Assembly (NCBI GenBank): GCA_022843165.1
Contig: JALHOD010000004.1
Coordinates: 62,001-126,000, forward strand
Direction: 5' to 3'
DNA: 64,000 nucleotides
Source: Pseudorhodoplanes sp.
GTDB taxonomy: Bacteria > Pseudomonadota > Alphaproteobacteria > Rhizobiales > Xanthobacteraceae
Shown piece by piece: positions 36,394-45,427 of the stretch; position 1 is the first letter of the stretch; the number at the start of each line of letters is the position of its first letter. The translations under genes were made by a program, and so were the position numbers. Under the pieces are notes generated by a model. That model did no database searches. It had not been told where the DNA came from and worked only from the letters and a program-made list of their open reading frames with translations.

Positions 36394-38469
36394 CTATTCC
36401 GCCGCCCGCCGCGCCGCCACGATCTGGTCGGCGGTGCGTCCGGTCAGTTCGGCCATGTGGTCGAACTTGAAGCTGAAGGTGCCGACGCCGGCGGTGCCGG
36501 ACCTGATCTCGACGATGAGGTCGCCGATCTCCGATTCCGGCATCATCGCCCGCACGCAATCCCAGCCCGGCCATCCCTCGCGGGTGTCAAACCCGAGAAT
36601 CTGCCCGCGCCGCCCCGACAGGATGGCATTCATGCGCGCGGTCGCTTCGGTCGGGCAGACAATCTCCACGATATGCACCGGCTCCAGCAGCACCGGCTGA
36701 CATTGCGGCAGGGCTTCCACCACGCCGATGCGGCCGGCGGTGCGGAACGCCTGATCCGACGAATCCACCGTGTGGTAGGAGCCGTCGATCAGCGTGACCG
36801 CGACATCGACCACCGGGAAGCCAAGCGGACCTTCCTTCAGCCCGTCGACCACACCCTCCTCCACCGAGGGAATGTAATTGCGCGGCACCACGCCGCCGGT
36901 GATCTTGTCGGTGAAGGTGAAGCCCTCGCCGCGCGGCAGCGGCTTGATCTCCAGCACCACGTCGCCGAACTGGCCGTGCCCGCCCGACTGCTTCTTGTGC
37001 CGCCCGCGCTGCTGGATGGATTTGCGGATGGTCTCGCGATAGCCGACGCTGGGTCTGCGCTTCTCGATCGAGATGCCGAAACGGTCGGCGAGCTTTTCCG
37101 CCGCAACGCGCAGATGCATTTCGCCCTGCCCCCACAGCACCACTTCATGCGCGTCTGGATTGTGCGCCACCGTGATGGACGGATCCTCCTCCTGCATCTT
37201 GTTCAGTGCCAGCCCAAGCTTGACGTCATCCTTGCGCTCGGTGGCGGAGACCGCGATCGCCAGCACCGGCGGATAGGCTTTCACATCGGCGACCGGCTTG
37301 TGCGCCTCCTTGCCGGCGGTCAGCGTTTCTCCGGTTTTCGCATAATCGAGCTTGCCGAGACCGACGGTCTCGCCGGTGCCGGCGGGGCCGCGCTTGTCGG
37401 TGTGCTGGCCGGTCAGCCTGAACACGCCCGACACCCGGCCGACCTCGCGCTCCGGCGTGACGAAGGTGGTGCCGTCGCCGGCCTGGCCGGCAAGAACGCG
37501 CGCGACCGACAATTTGCCGCCATGCGCGGTGTGCCAGGTCTTCAGCACATAGGCGACGGTATCGCCGCTTTTAGCCTGCACGCCCAGGCGTTTTGCCGTG
37601 GCCTCCACATTCGGCGTCTCGTGCCGCAGCGCCTTCAGCAGCCGCAGCACCCCGTTGGTGCGGGTGGCGACGCCGATCAGCACCGGGCAGACCTGGCCCT
37701 GCCGCAACTCCTTCGACAGGTCGTCGAACACCTTGTCGCGCGGCGGCGGGATGTCGGCGAGCAACTGCTCCAGCAACTCGTCATCGTGATCGGCGAGCGT
37801 CTCCAGCATGGTGAAGCGCGCGGTCTTTTCGCGCTCCAGATCCTCGCCCGACAATTCGATCACTTCCGAGGCGGTATGCTCCTTGTAGACATGCGCGCGC
37901 TCGAGCGCGAGATCGACGAAGCCGGCGACGATGCCGTTCCGCCAGATCGGGATCTGCCGCAGCAGGAGCGGCACGCGCGAGGCCGGCTGCAGCATCTGCA
38001 AGGTCTCGCGGATGCGCTTGTCGGCCTTGTCGATCTTGTTGAGGAACAGGAAATGCGGAATTTTCAGCTCTTCGAGTTCGCGCATCACCAGCTGCAATTG
38101 CGGAATCTTCTTTTCGTCCGCCTCGCAGACCACGACCGCGGCATCCACCGCCGGCAGGGCCGCGCGCATGTCATGGATGAATTCGACCGAACCCGGACAA
38201 TCGACGAAGGTGTAGCTGTCGCCCATGAAATTGGTGGTGGCGACCGAGAGTTCCACGCTCATGCTGTGGTGGCGCGCTTCCCTGGAGGCGTCGCCTACGC
38301 TCGTCCCAGCCTCGACGCTGCCCTGGCGCTGGATCGCGCCGGTGCGGGCAAGAATGGCTTCCAGCAGCGTCGTCTTGCCGCTCTGAAAGGGGCCCACCAG
38401 CGCGATGCACCGGGGACCCGATGGTCTTGTGCCGTTCGAATTTACGCCGTTCGAGTTCGCTGCCGTCAT
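36394..38469 (-). CDS. Elongation factor G-like translational GTPase
   Basis: 691-residue EF-G paralogue. The G1 motif is GPFQSGKTTL (about 27-36), followed by G3 DCPGS and G4 NKID; domain II, the EF-G IV domain around GHGQFGDVVLEIKP, and a C-terminal V domain follow. It is not the canonical FusA: switch I differs and the gene is not in the str operon. Such EF-G2-like proteins are widespread in alphaproteobacteria with uncertain roles in translation or ribosome recycling. A single-gene unit. Confidence 0.9.
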   Translation of the reverse strand: MTAANSNGVNSNGTRPSGPRCIALVGPFQSGKTTLLEAILARTGAIQRQGSVEAGTSVGDASREARHHSMSVELSVATTNFMGDSYTFVDCPGSVEFIHDMRAALPAVDAAVVVCEADEKKIPQLQLVMRELEELKIPHFLFLNKIDKADKRIRETLQMLQPASRVPLLLRQIPIWRNGIVAGFVDLALERAHVYKEHTASEVIELSGEDLEREKTARFTMLETLADHDDELLEQLLADIPPPRDKVFDDLSKELRQGQVCPVLIGVATRTNGVLRLLKALRHETPNVEATAKRLGVQAKSGDTVAYVLKTWHTAHGGKLSVARVLAGQAGDGTTFVTPEREVGRVSGVFRLTGQHTDKRGPAGTGETVGLGKLDYAKTGETLTAGKEAHKPVADVKAYPPVLAIAVSATERKDDVKLGLALNKMQEEDPSITVAHNPDAHEVVLWGQGEMHLRVAAEKLADRFGISIEKRRPSVGYRETIRKSIQQRGRHKKQSGGHGQFGDVVLEIKPLPRGEGFTFTDKITGGVVPRNYIPSVEEGVVDGLKEGPLGFPVVDVAVTLIDGSYHTVDSSDQAFRTAGRIGVVEALPQCQPVLLEPVHIVEIVCPTEATARMNAILSGRRGQILGFDTREGWPGWDCVRAMMPESEIGDLIVEIRSGTAGVGTFSFKFDHMAELTGRTADQIVAARRAAE

Positions 38470-38592
38470 CGACGCCTCCTATGAAAGGCGCCTGACGCAT
38501 GGGCCGGTTGTCTCCGGCCGCAGTCAGACGCCGGAAGCGGCTATCGTCCTCCCGCTTTGTGGCAATGGCAAGGGGAGCCGGCGCGGCGCCAA

Positions 38593-40086
38593 CTAGAATC
38601 TTGGAATATCCGGAAACGCAACCTTACCGGCGCGCACATGCATGCGGCCAAGCTCGGCGCAGCGGTGCAGTTGCGGGAACACCTTGCCGGGATTGAGCAA
38701 TCCTTCGGAATCGAAGGCGCATTTCAGGCGCTGCTGCTGGTTCAGGTCGATTTCCGAGAACATCGCCGGCATCAGGTCGCGCTTCTCGACGCCGACGCCA
38801 TGTTCGCCGGTCAAGACGCCGCCGACCTCCACGCACAACCGCAGGACGTCGGAGCCGAAGGCTTCCGCGCGCTCGAGTTCGCCCGGATTGTTCGCGTCGT
38901 ACAGGATCAGCGGATGCAGGTTGCCGTCGCCGGCGTGAAAGACATTGGCGACCTGCAGATCGTATTTCTTGCTCATCTCGCGCATGCGCGCCAGCACCAG
39001 CGGCAATTGCGCACGCGGGATGGTGCCGTCCATGCAGTAATAGTCCGGCGAGATGCGCCCGACCGCCGGGAACGCCGCCTTGCGGCCGGCCCAGAACAGC
39101 AGCCGCTCCTCCTCGTTGTTCGAGATCCGCAAGGTCGAAGCCCGGCATGCGCGCGCAATCGCCTCCACCCGCTCGATCAGATGATCGACCTCGGCCTTGC
39201 CGCCGTCGAGCTCCACGATCAGGAGCGCCTCGACATCGAGTGGATAGCCGGCATGGACGAATTCCTCCACGGCGTGGATCGCGGGCTTGTCCATCATCTC
39301 CATGCCGCCGGGAATGATGCCGGCGCCGATGATGCGGCCGACGCATTCGCCGGCGTCTTCCGAGGTCGGAAAGCCGACCAAAAGCGCGCGGGCGGTCTCC
39401 GGCTTTTTCAGGATGCGCACCGTGATCTCGGTCACCACGCCGAGCAGTCCTTCCGAGCCGGTGATGATTCCGAGCAGGTCGTAGCCGCCGGCATCCAGAT
39501 GCTTGCCGCCGATGCGGAGAATTTCGCCGGTCATCAGCACGAGTTCGCAGCCGAGCACGTTGTTGGTGGTCATGCCGTATTTCAGGCAATGCACGCCGCC
39601 GGAATTTTCCGCGATATTGCCGCCGATGGTGCAGGCGATCTGCGAGGACGGATCGGGCGCATAATAGAAACCGTCGTCCTCCACCGCCTTGCTGACCCCG
39701 AGATTGGTGACGCCGGGCTCGGCCACCACCACGCGGTTGGCATAGTCGATCTCGCGGATGCGGCTGAACTTGCCCATGCCGAGCAGGACGCCGTCCTCCA
39801 GCGGCAGCGCGCCGCCCGACAGCGAGGTGCCGGCGCCGCGCGGCACCACCTTGATCCTGTTCTGGTGGCAATAGCGCAGGACCTCAGACACCTGCTGCGT
39901 GGTCGAGGGCAGCACCACCACCATCGGAAGCTGGCGATAGGCGGTCAGCCCGTCCGACTCGTAGGGCCGCATCTCGATGTCGCCCGAAATCACGCCCTCC
40001 CCCGGCACGATAGCGCGCAGCGCGCGCACGATCTCCTCGCGGCGCGAGAGCACGGCCTTATCGGCGGGCGGCATGCGGACGGACAT
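38593..40086 (-). CDS. glcD: FAD-linked oxidase, glycolate oxidase GlcD type
   Basis: 497-residue flavoprotein with an FAD-binding type 4 (PCMH) domain (about 50-225, PRGAGTSLSGGALPLEDG) and a C-terminal oxidase domain with HAGDGNLHPLILYD and LTGEHGVGVEKRDLM. It oxidises glycolate or a related 2-hydroxyacid (D-lactate is possible). In most genomes GlcE and GlcF follow; neither is adjacent here, so it either acts alone or with distant partners. The start at 40086 replaces a much longer frame from 40275. Confidence 0.88.
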   Translation of the reverse strand: MSVRMPPADKAVLSRREEIVRALRAIVPGEGVISGDIEMRPYESDGLTAYRQLPMVVVLPSTTQQVSEVLRYCHQNRIKVVPRGAGTSLSGGALPLEDGVLLGMGKFSRIREIDYANRVVVAEPGVTNLGVSKAVEDDGFYYAPDPSSQIACTIGGNIAENSGGVHCLKYGMTTNNVLGCELVLMTGEILRIGGKHLDAGGYDLLGIITGSEGLLGVVTEITVRILKKPETARALLVGFPTSEDAGECVGRIIGAGIIPGGMEMMDKPAIHAVEEFVHAGYPLDVEALLIVELDGGKAEVDHLIERVEAIARACRASTLRISNNEEERLLFWAGRKAAFPAVGRISPDYYCMDGTIPRAQLPLVLARMREMSKKYDLQVANVFHAGDGNLHPLILYDANNPGELERAEAFGSDVLRLCVEVGGVLTGEHGVGVEKRDLMPAMFSEIDLNQQQRLKCAFDSEGLLNPGKVFPQLHRCAELGRMHVRAGKVAFPDIPRF

Positions 40087-40268
40087 CGGACACTCCTCCG
40101 GGACAGGATAGGGCAAGGCCGCCCGAATTGAAAATCGCTCCAAAGAGCGTTGACACCGGTGACCGCGGAGGCAAAGTCCGGACGCGGAACGTTCGGGCCG
40201 CAGCCGGGGCTCCGACATCAGGAGAAAAAGACGGACTGTTCGAACCCGGCATCTTGACCTTCCCCCGT

Positions 40269-40282
40269 TTGACATGAATCAA
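40269..40282 (+). promoter_or_regulatory. FixK/FNR-type box upstream of the universal stress protein
   Basis: TTGAC-ATGA-ATCAA fits the FixK/FNR half-site pattern TTGAY-N4-RTCAA. Its centre (40275.5) lies 41.5 bases before a start predicted from the TAAAAT -10 element (40304-40309), the class II activator position. Confidence 0.7.
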
Positions 40283-40354
40283 GTGGGCGGCGAAGCGCCG
40301 GGCTAAAATGTGTTCTATAAAGGCGGGCCACGGTCCGCCAACGGGAGCATTGTC

Positions 40355-41185
40355 ATGATCAAGGACGTTATTGTGAACCTGTCCACCGGCGCGGCGCGCG
40401 ACCCGGCCGGCGAATATGCGGTTTCGATCGCCGAAGCGTTCAGTGCGCATCTTGCCGGCATCGCCTTCGCCTATGATCCGGTTCTCCCGGCCAGTGTCAT
40501 GGGTGGCGTCTCGGCCGACGTCTTCGACGTGCAACGGCAGGAGAATGAAAAGACGGCGAACGCCGCGATCCAGCAATTCGAGACCTCCAGCAAGCGCGCG
40601 GGCGTATCCGCGGAATCGCATATGCTGACGGCGACCATCGCGGGCGCCGCGAATGTCTTCGCCGGGATGGCCCGCCGCTTCGATCTCGCGGTCGTGTCGC
40701 AGGTCACGCCCGACACCATCGCGCCGGACGAACTGCTCATGGAAGCCGCCCTGTTCGAAGGCGGCCGCCCCGTGGTCATCGTGCCCTATATCCAGAAGGC
40801 CCCGATCAAGCTCGACCGCGTGCTCTGCTGCTGGGACGGCAGCCGCACCGCCGCGCGCGCCATCGGCGACGCCATGCCCTTCCTGAAAAAGGCGAAGGCG
40901 GTCGATCTCGTCATCGTGGGCAAGGGCAAGATGAACGAGAAGGAACTGACCGGCGCCGACATGGGCGGCCATCTGGCGCGTCATGGATTGAAGGTCGACG
41001 TCAAGCGCATCGCGGCGCCCGACGTGGATGTCGCCAATGTCGTGCTGTCCTACGCCGCCGACACCGACGCGGGGTTCATCGTGATGGGGGGCTACGGCCA
41101 TTCCCGCCTGCGCGAATATATCCTCGGCGGCGCCACGCGCGGCATTCTCGGCTCCATGACCGTGCCGGTGCTGATGTCGCATTGA
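40355..41185 (+). CDS. Universal stress protein, tandem UspA type
   Basis: 276-residue cytoplasmic protein of two Usp-like halves. The N-terminal half (1-140) is diverged; the C-terminal half has the ATP-binding-type signature MGGYGHSRLREYILGGATRGIL. Such tandem Usps are often induced under low oxygen. The start is the ATG at 40355, and a FixK/FNR box upstream fits oxygen control. It is divergent from glcD with a gap of about 270 bases. Confidence 0.92.
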   Translation: MIKDVIVNLSTGAARDPAGEYAVSIAEAFSAHLAGIAFAYDPVLPASVMGGVSADVFDVQRQENEKTANAAIQQFETSSKRAGVSAESHMLTATIAGAANVFAGMARRFDLAVVSQVTPDTIAPDELLMEAALFEGGRPVVIVPYIQKAPIKLDRVLCCWDGSRTAARAIGDAMPFLKKAKAVDLVIVGKGKMNEKELTGADMGGHLARHGLKVDVKRIAAPDVDVANVVLSYAADTDAGFIVMGGYGHSRLREYILGGATRGILGSMTVPVLMSH

Positions 41186-41229
41186 GCGCCACAGCACCGC
41201 TCCGTCCTTTATCTCGACACTTTTGACCG

Positions 41230-41255
41230 GGAACCTTTTCGCGCGTCACCGCGTT
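41230..41255 (+). promoter_or_regulatory. EcfG-type general stress promoter for the YbdK ligase
   Basis: GGAAC (41230-41234), 17 bases, CGTT (41252-41255) matches the alphaproteobacterial EcfG consensus GGAAC-N16/17-CGTT. It predicts an mRNA start about 65 bases upstream of the ligase ATG. Confidence 0.65.
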
Positions 41256-41325
41256 TTCTTGCGCCGTCCTATCGGGGATGGTCCGCGCCTGCGGACAGAC
41301 GACGGCGCAATGCAAAGAGGTGTTC

Positions 41326-42438
41326 ATGCCGGCTCCCTATTCGTTCGGGATCGAGGAGGAGTATTTTCTCGTCGACGCGCAGACGAAATTCGTCGCACGC
41401 GCGATGCCCGACGGATTCCTGAAAGCCGCGAAATCGGCGCTCGACGGCAAGGTCACCGGCGAGTTCCTGCAGTCGCAGATCGAAGTGGTGACGCCGCCGC
41501 AGACCGATATCGCGGCGGCGCGCGCGGAATTGCGCGATCTGCGCAAGACGCTGGCCGCCATCGCCGGCGAATACGGCCTGGCCATCATGGCGTCGGGTAC
41601 CCATCCCACCGCGGTCTGGGAGCGCGCGCAGCAAAGCCAGGGCGCGCGCTATGACGCGGTGATGGACGACCTGCAGATGATCGGCCGCCGCAACCTGCTG
41701 TGCGGCCTGCATGTGCATGTGGAATTGCCGGACCCGGCGCAGCGCATCGACGTGATGATGCGGATGCTGCCGTATCTGCCGCTGTTCATCGCGCTGTCGA
41801 CCTCCTCGCCGTTCTGGCGCTCGCAGCCGACCGGACTGAAGGGCTATCGGCTCGCCGCCTATGACGAGTTGCCGCGCACCGGCATTCCGGAACTGTTCCG
41901 CACCCAAGCCGAATTCGATTCCTATATCGATGCGCTGGTGCGGGCCGGGGTGATGCCGGATTCCAGCTATATCTGGTGGGCGATCCGGCCGTCCTTCAAG
42001 CACCCGACCCTCGAACTGCGCGCGCCGGATTGCTGCACCGATGTCGAGGACACGATCTCGATCGCGGCCCTGTACCGCTCGCTGGCGCGCTGGCTGGTGC
42101 GCCACCCCGAGCGCAACTGGGCGATGAACGCGGTTTCGCGCGCCATCATCGTCGAGAACAAGTGGCGGGCGCAGCGGTACGGCGTGAACGGCGATTTCGT
42201 GAAGGTCGAAGGCGACGGGCCGGTGACGGTGGCGCGCATGCTCGACCGGGTGATCGCCGACATCACGCCGGACGCGCGGGAGCTGGGCTGCCTCGACGAG
42301 GTGCTGCGCTGCCTGACCATCGTTGCGAACGGCACCTCGGCCGACCGGCAGCTCGCCATCTTCGCTCCGCATCAGGACAATCACGTGCCCGGTCTGCGCG
42401 CGGTGATCGACTGGATCGCCAAGACAACGCTGCAGTGA
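41326..42438 (+). CDS. Carboxylate-amine ligase, YbdK/GCS2 family
   Basis: 370-residue ATP-dependent ligase of the glutamate-cysteine ligase type 2 fold. FGIEEEYFLVD is the acidic N-terminal motif, GLHVHVELPD the core, and the conserved WWAIRPSFKHPTLELRAPD stretch follows. YbdK makes gamma-glutamylcysteine weakly in vitro; the physiological substrate is unknown. The start at 41326 (MPAPYSFGIEEEY) fits the family. The EcfG-type promoter upstream suggests membership of the general stress regulon. Confidence 0.92.
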   Translation: MPAPYSFGIEEEYFLVDAQTKFVARAMPDGFLKAAKSALDGKVTGEFLQSQIEVVTPPQTDIAAARAELRDLRKTLAAIAGEYGLAIMASGTHPTAVWERAQQSQGARYDAVMDDLQMIGRRNLLCGLHVHVELPDPAQRIDVMMRMLPYLPLFIALSTSSPFWRSQPTGLKGYRLAAYDELPRTGIPELFRTQAEFDSYIDALVRAGVMPDSSYIWWAIRPSFKHPTLELRAPDCCTDVEDTISIAALYRSLARWLVRHPERNWAMNAVSRAIIVENKWRAQRYGVNGDFVKVEGDGPVTVARMLDRVIADITPDARELGCLDEVLRCLTIVANGTSADRQLAIFAPHQDNHVPGLRAVIDWIAKTTLQ

Positions 42439-42444
42439 GCGCCG

Positions 42445-42570
42445 CTAGCGATTGAAGGCGCAGGTGAAGGCGCCGCCGTCAAAATCGCTGTCCTGGCCGG
42501 AAAAGCCGACGCAATCCGAAGAGGCGCGAGCATCCACGCAAAAGTCGCGGCCATCGCCAGCGCGCCACAA
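42445..42570 (-). CDS. Possible small Cys-containing ORF
   Basis: A 41-codon minus-strand frame from a TTG at 42570 reads DGRDFCVDARASSDCVGFSG and then FDGGAFTCAFNR. The regular Cys spacing resembles a conserved secreted-protein tail more than chance. There is no ribosome site or signal peptide, so it may be the surviving 3' end of a decayed gene. It lies between the YbdK ligase and tetR. Confidence 0.3.
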   Translation of the reverse strand: MWRAGDGRDFCVDARASSDCVGFSGQDSDFDGGAFTCAFNR

Positions 42571-42583
42571 TCGCTGTGCCGCG

Positions 42584-43255
42584 TTACCCGCCCTCGCCGA
42601 TCGCCGGCAGCGCGACCTGCACCACGAGTCCGCGGGCGCGCGCGTCGATGACGCCGAGCGCGCGCAGCGAGAGCAGCGTGAGCGTCTGCACGGCCTCGCG
42701 GGTGCGGGCGGGATTCTCGCCGGCATCGGGCGCCAGCGGGCCGAGCAATCCTTCCAGCAAGGCGCCGACCAGCGCCGAGGACGACAGCACAATATCCTGT
42801 TGCGGCAGATGGCCGGCCTTCATGGCGGCGGCGATGCGCGACTGCAATTCGTCAGCCAGCGCCTTGCGGTAGGCGACGCGCACCGGCTCGATATCGGCGT
42901 CGACCGGCTCGGCGATCACCGCCCAGGCGAGACGGCGGTTGCGCAGGGCGCGCGCGGCAAAGGTCGCGATCGCGGCGGCGAGCGCCGAGACCGGACCGGG
43001 CGCCGTGCCGGCCGCTTGGCGAACGGCGGCGATTTCCTGCTCGGAGATGGCCGTGACCACGGCCGAGATCAGGTCTGTCTTGGAGGGGAAATAGCGATAG
43101 ACCGTGCCGGTCGCGATGCCCGCCCGTTCGGCCACCGGCACGATCTGGACCGCGGCCATGCCGCCCTCGGCGGCGGCCTCGCGCGCCGCCGCGATGATCC
43201 TGGCGTGCCGGACGGCCTGCTTGCGGATCACATTGTCCGTACGGCGATAAGGCAT
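42584..43255 (-). CDS. TetR/AcrR family transcriptional regulator
   Basis: 223-residue TetR regulator: helix-turn-helix around VQIVPVAERAGIATGTVYRYFPSKTDLISAV (about 35-65) and a helical C-terminal ligand domain. A 13-bp perfect palindrome covers the DNA just before its start codon, so it very probably represses itself. The gene lies downstream of, and on the same strand as, the TPP-enzyme/NIPSNAP pair, with 57 bases between; whether it also controls them is open. Confidence 0.9.
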   Translation of the reverse strand: MPYRRTDNVIRKQAVRHARIIAAAREAAAEGGMAAVQIVPVAERAGIATGTVYRYFPSKTDLISAVVTAISEQEIAAVRQAAGTAPGPVSALAAAIATFAARALRNRRLAWAVIAEPVDADIEPVRVAYRKALADELQSRIAAAMKAGHLPQQDIVLSSSALVGALLEGLLGPLAPDAGENPARTREAVQTLTLLSLRALGVIDARARGLVVQVALPAIGEGG

Positions 43256-43285
43256 AAAACAAGTGAATCACAATTCACTTGTTTT
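43256..43285. promoter_or_regulatory. TetR operator (13-bp perfect palindrome)
   Basis: AAAACAAGTGAAT (43256-43268), CACA, ATTCACTTGTTTT (43273-43285). It immediately precedes the tetR start codon at 43255, consistent with autorepression. Confidence 0.8.
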
Positions 43286-43312
43286 AGCAACTGAAACTCG
43301 CAGGACCGGTTA

Positions 43313-44995
43313 CTACTTCTGCCCGGCCAGCGCCTTGCTGCGGATCGCCTCCAGGGTGGTGGCGGGCGAGATGGCGTTGCCATCGACCTTGAGATGGAGG
43401 ATGGCGGGCTGGCCCGAGGCTTTCGCCGCCGCATAGGCGGCGGCAAAGTCCGCCGTTTTCTCCACCGTTGCGCCGAAGCCGCCAAAGGCGCGGGCGTAGG
43501 CGGCAAAGTCCGGGTTCTTCAGGGCGGTCGCGACCACCCGCCCCGGATATTCGCGTTCCTGATGCATGCGGATGGTGCCGTACATGCCGTTGTCCACCAC
43601 CGCGATGATCACCGGCAGGTCGTATTGCACGGCCGTGGCGAATTCCTGGCCATGCATCAGGAAGTCGCCGTCGCCGGCGAGACAGAACACAGCCCGTTCC
43701 GGATAAAGCCGCTTGATGCCGATCGCCGCCGGCACACCATAGCCCATCGAGCCCGAAGTCGGCGCAACCTGGGTCGCGAATTTGCGGAAGCGGTAGAAGC
43801 GGTGAATCCAGGCGGCGAAATTTCCGGCGCCGTTGCAGACAAAGTCCTCCGGCGCGAGCTGGCTGCGCAGCCAGGTCATGATCTCCCCGACATTGACGGC
43901 GCCCGGCACCTCGGTCGCGGTCTCGCTGAAGGCGAGATAGTCGGCATGAGCGGTCTTTGTTTCCGCCCGCCATGGAATGTCGTTCGGCCCCTGCAATCCT
44001 TCAAGCGCGGCGGCGAACGCCGTCGGCGCGGCGTGGATCGCGAGCGTGGGACGATAGACGCGGCCGAGTTCCTCGATGCCGGGATGCACATGCACGAAGG
44101 TCTGCTTCGGCGCCGGAATCTCGAACAACGAATAGCTTTGCGAGGGCATCTCGCCCATGCGCCCGCCGACCAGGATCACGAGATCGGCGGCCTTCACGCG
44201 CGCCAGCAATTTCGGATTGGGGCCGATGCCGAGATCGCCCGCGTAACAGGGATGCAGCGCGTCGAACAGATGCGCCCGGCGGAAGGTGGTCATCACCGGC
44301 AGATCGAAACGCTCGGCGAAACGCATGACCGAGGCGCAGGCCTTTTCCGACCAGCGGCTGCCGCCCAGCAGCATCACCGGCTTTTTCGCCGCCCAGATCA
44401 TCTTCTGCAGCCGCGACATGTCGGTGAGGCCGGGCCAGGTCTCGACCGGCTCGAAGGCCGGCGCGTCCGGCGCCACGACGCGATCCACCAGCATGTCTTC
44501 CGGCAGCGCGATCACCACCGGGCCGGGCCGGCCGTTGGTGGCTTCATAGAAGGCGCGCGAGACGAGTTCGGGAATGCGCGCGACATCGTCGATTTCGGTC
44601 GCCCATTTCACCATGGTGCCGAACACCGCGCGATAGTTCAGTTCCTGGAATGCCTCGCGCTCGCGCATATCGCGCGCCACCTGCCCGACGAACAGGATCA
44701 TGGGCGTGGAATCCTGCATCGCGATGTGCAGGCCGGCCGACGCATTGGTGGCGCCGGGACCGCGCGTGACGAAACAGATGCCGGGCCGCCCGGTCGCCTT
44801 GCCGTGCGCCTCCGCCATCATCGCCGCGCCGCCTTCCTGGCGGCATACCGTCACCGTGACGGCGCGGTCATGGAACGCGTCGAGCGCGGCAAGATAGCTT
44901 TCGCCCGGCACGCAGAACACATGCTGCACGCCATGCACGACCAGCTGATCAACCAGAATTTCGCCGCCGGTGCGGGAGCCGTCATTGGCGCGCAT
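43313..44995 (-). CDS. Thiamine-pyrophosphate enzyme, acetolactate-synthase-like
   Basis: 560-residue ThDP enzyme with the usual N-terminal pyrimidine-binding domain (catalytic Glu in CRQEGGAAMMAEA, about 54), central domain and C-terminal pyrophosphate domain (GDGDFLMHG with VVDNGMYG closing the ThDP motif). It belongs with acetolactate synthase/benzoylformate-decarboxylase-like proteins annotated only as ThDP-binding. No small regulatory subunit is adjacent, so a catabolic or specialised role is likelier than branched-chain amino-acid synthesis. A NIPSNAP gene lies 15 bases upstream. Confidence 0.9.
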   Translation of the reverse strand: MRANDGSRTGGEILVDQLVVHGVQHVFCVPGESYLAALDAFHDRAVTVTVCRQEGGAAMMAEAHGKATGRPGICFVTRGPGATNASAGLHIAMQDSTPMILFVGQVARDMREREAFQELNYRAVFGTMVKWATEIDDVARIPELVSRAFYEATNGRPGPVVIALPEDMLVDRVVAPDAPAFEPVETWPGLTDMSRLQKMIWAAKKPVMLLGGSRWSEKACASVMRFAERFDLPVMTTFRRAHLFDALHPCYAGDLGIGPNPKLLARVKAADLVILVGGRMGEMPSQSYSLFEIPAPKQTFVHVHPGIEELGRVYRPTLAIHAAPTAFAAALEGLQGPNDIPWRAETKTAHADYLAFSETATEVPGAVNVGEIMTWLRSQLAPEDFVCNGAGNFAAWIHRFYRFRKFATQVAPTSGSMGYGVPAAIGIKRLYPERAVFCLAGDGDFLMHGQEFATAVQYDLPVIIAVVDNGMYGTIRMHQEREYPGRVVATALKNPDFAAYARAFGGFGATVEKTADFAAAYAAAKASGQPAILHLKVDGNAISPATTLEAIRSKALAGQK

Positions 44996-45010
44996 CGCAT
45001 TCGTCTCCGT

Positions 45011-45346
45011 TCAGACCGATGTTGCGACCTGGCCGACATTCGCCGGAACCATCAGCGAGGTCTTCTGGCTGACCAGATAGCCGGCTTCGCCGTTCTTCTT
45101 GAGATATTCCTTCCAGTCCGGGTCGGCCTGCATGGCGGCGCGGCGGGTCGCACGGTCGGCGGCATCCTTGTACATCCAGATATGCACGATGGTGTTCAGC
45201 TCGCCGCTCTCGGCGAACATGTAGGCCAGCGGCTTGCCGAGGTGACGCACCTGCGCCTGATAGCCGTATTTCTCGTAGATCTCGATATGGGCCTGCATCT
45301 TGCCCGGCTTGATCACGTAGGTGCGGTGGTCGATCAGCACGATCAT
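45011..45346 (-). CDS. NIPSNAP family protein
   Basis: 111-residue dimeric alpha/beta-barrel protein: MIVLIDHRTYVIKPGKMQAHIEIYEKYGYQAQVRHLGKP at the N-terminus, the LNTIVHIWMYKDAADR strand-helix and a C-terminal VPANV tail. In bacteria NIPSNAP proteins accompany catabolic enzymes and may protect or process reactive intermediates. The start at 45346 replaces a longer frame. It is the first gene of a two-gene unit with the ThDP enzyme. Confidence 0.88.
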   Translation of the reverse strand: MIVLIDHRTYVIKPGKMQAHIEIYEKYGYQAQVRHLGKPLAYMFAESGELNTIVHIWMYKDAADRATRRAAMQADPDWKEYLKKNGEAGYLVSQKTSLMVPANVGQVATSV

Positions 45347-45427
45347 GTCTCCCTGAAACTTGCACTTTTGGGTTCGAAAACCGGCGGGACTGTCCAACCG
45401 GCGACGTTCAGCGTCAAGCGTAAACCG

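Noticed and set aside
40087-40354. Additional gene in the glcD-usp gap
   Set aside because: The frames here are N-terminal extensions of glcD without coding signal; the gap is explained by two divergent promoters.
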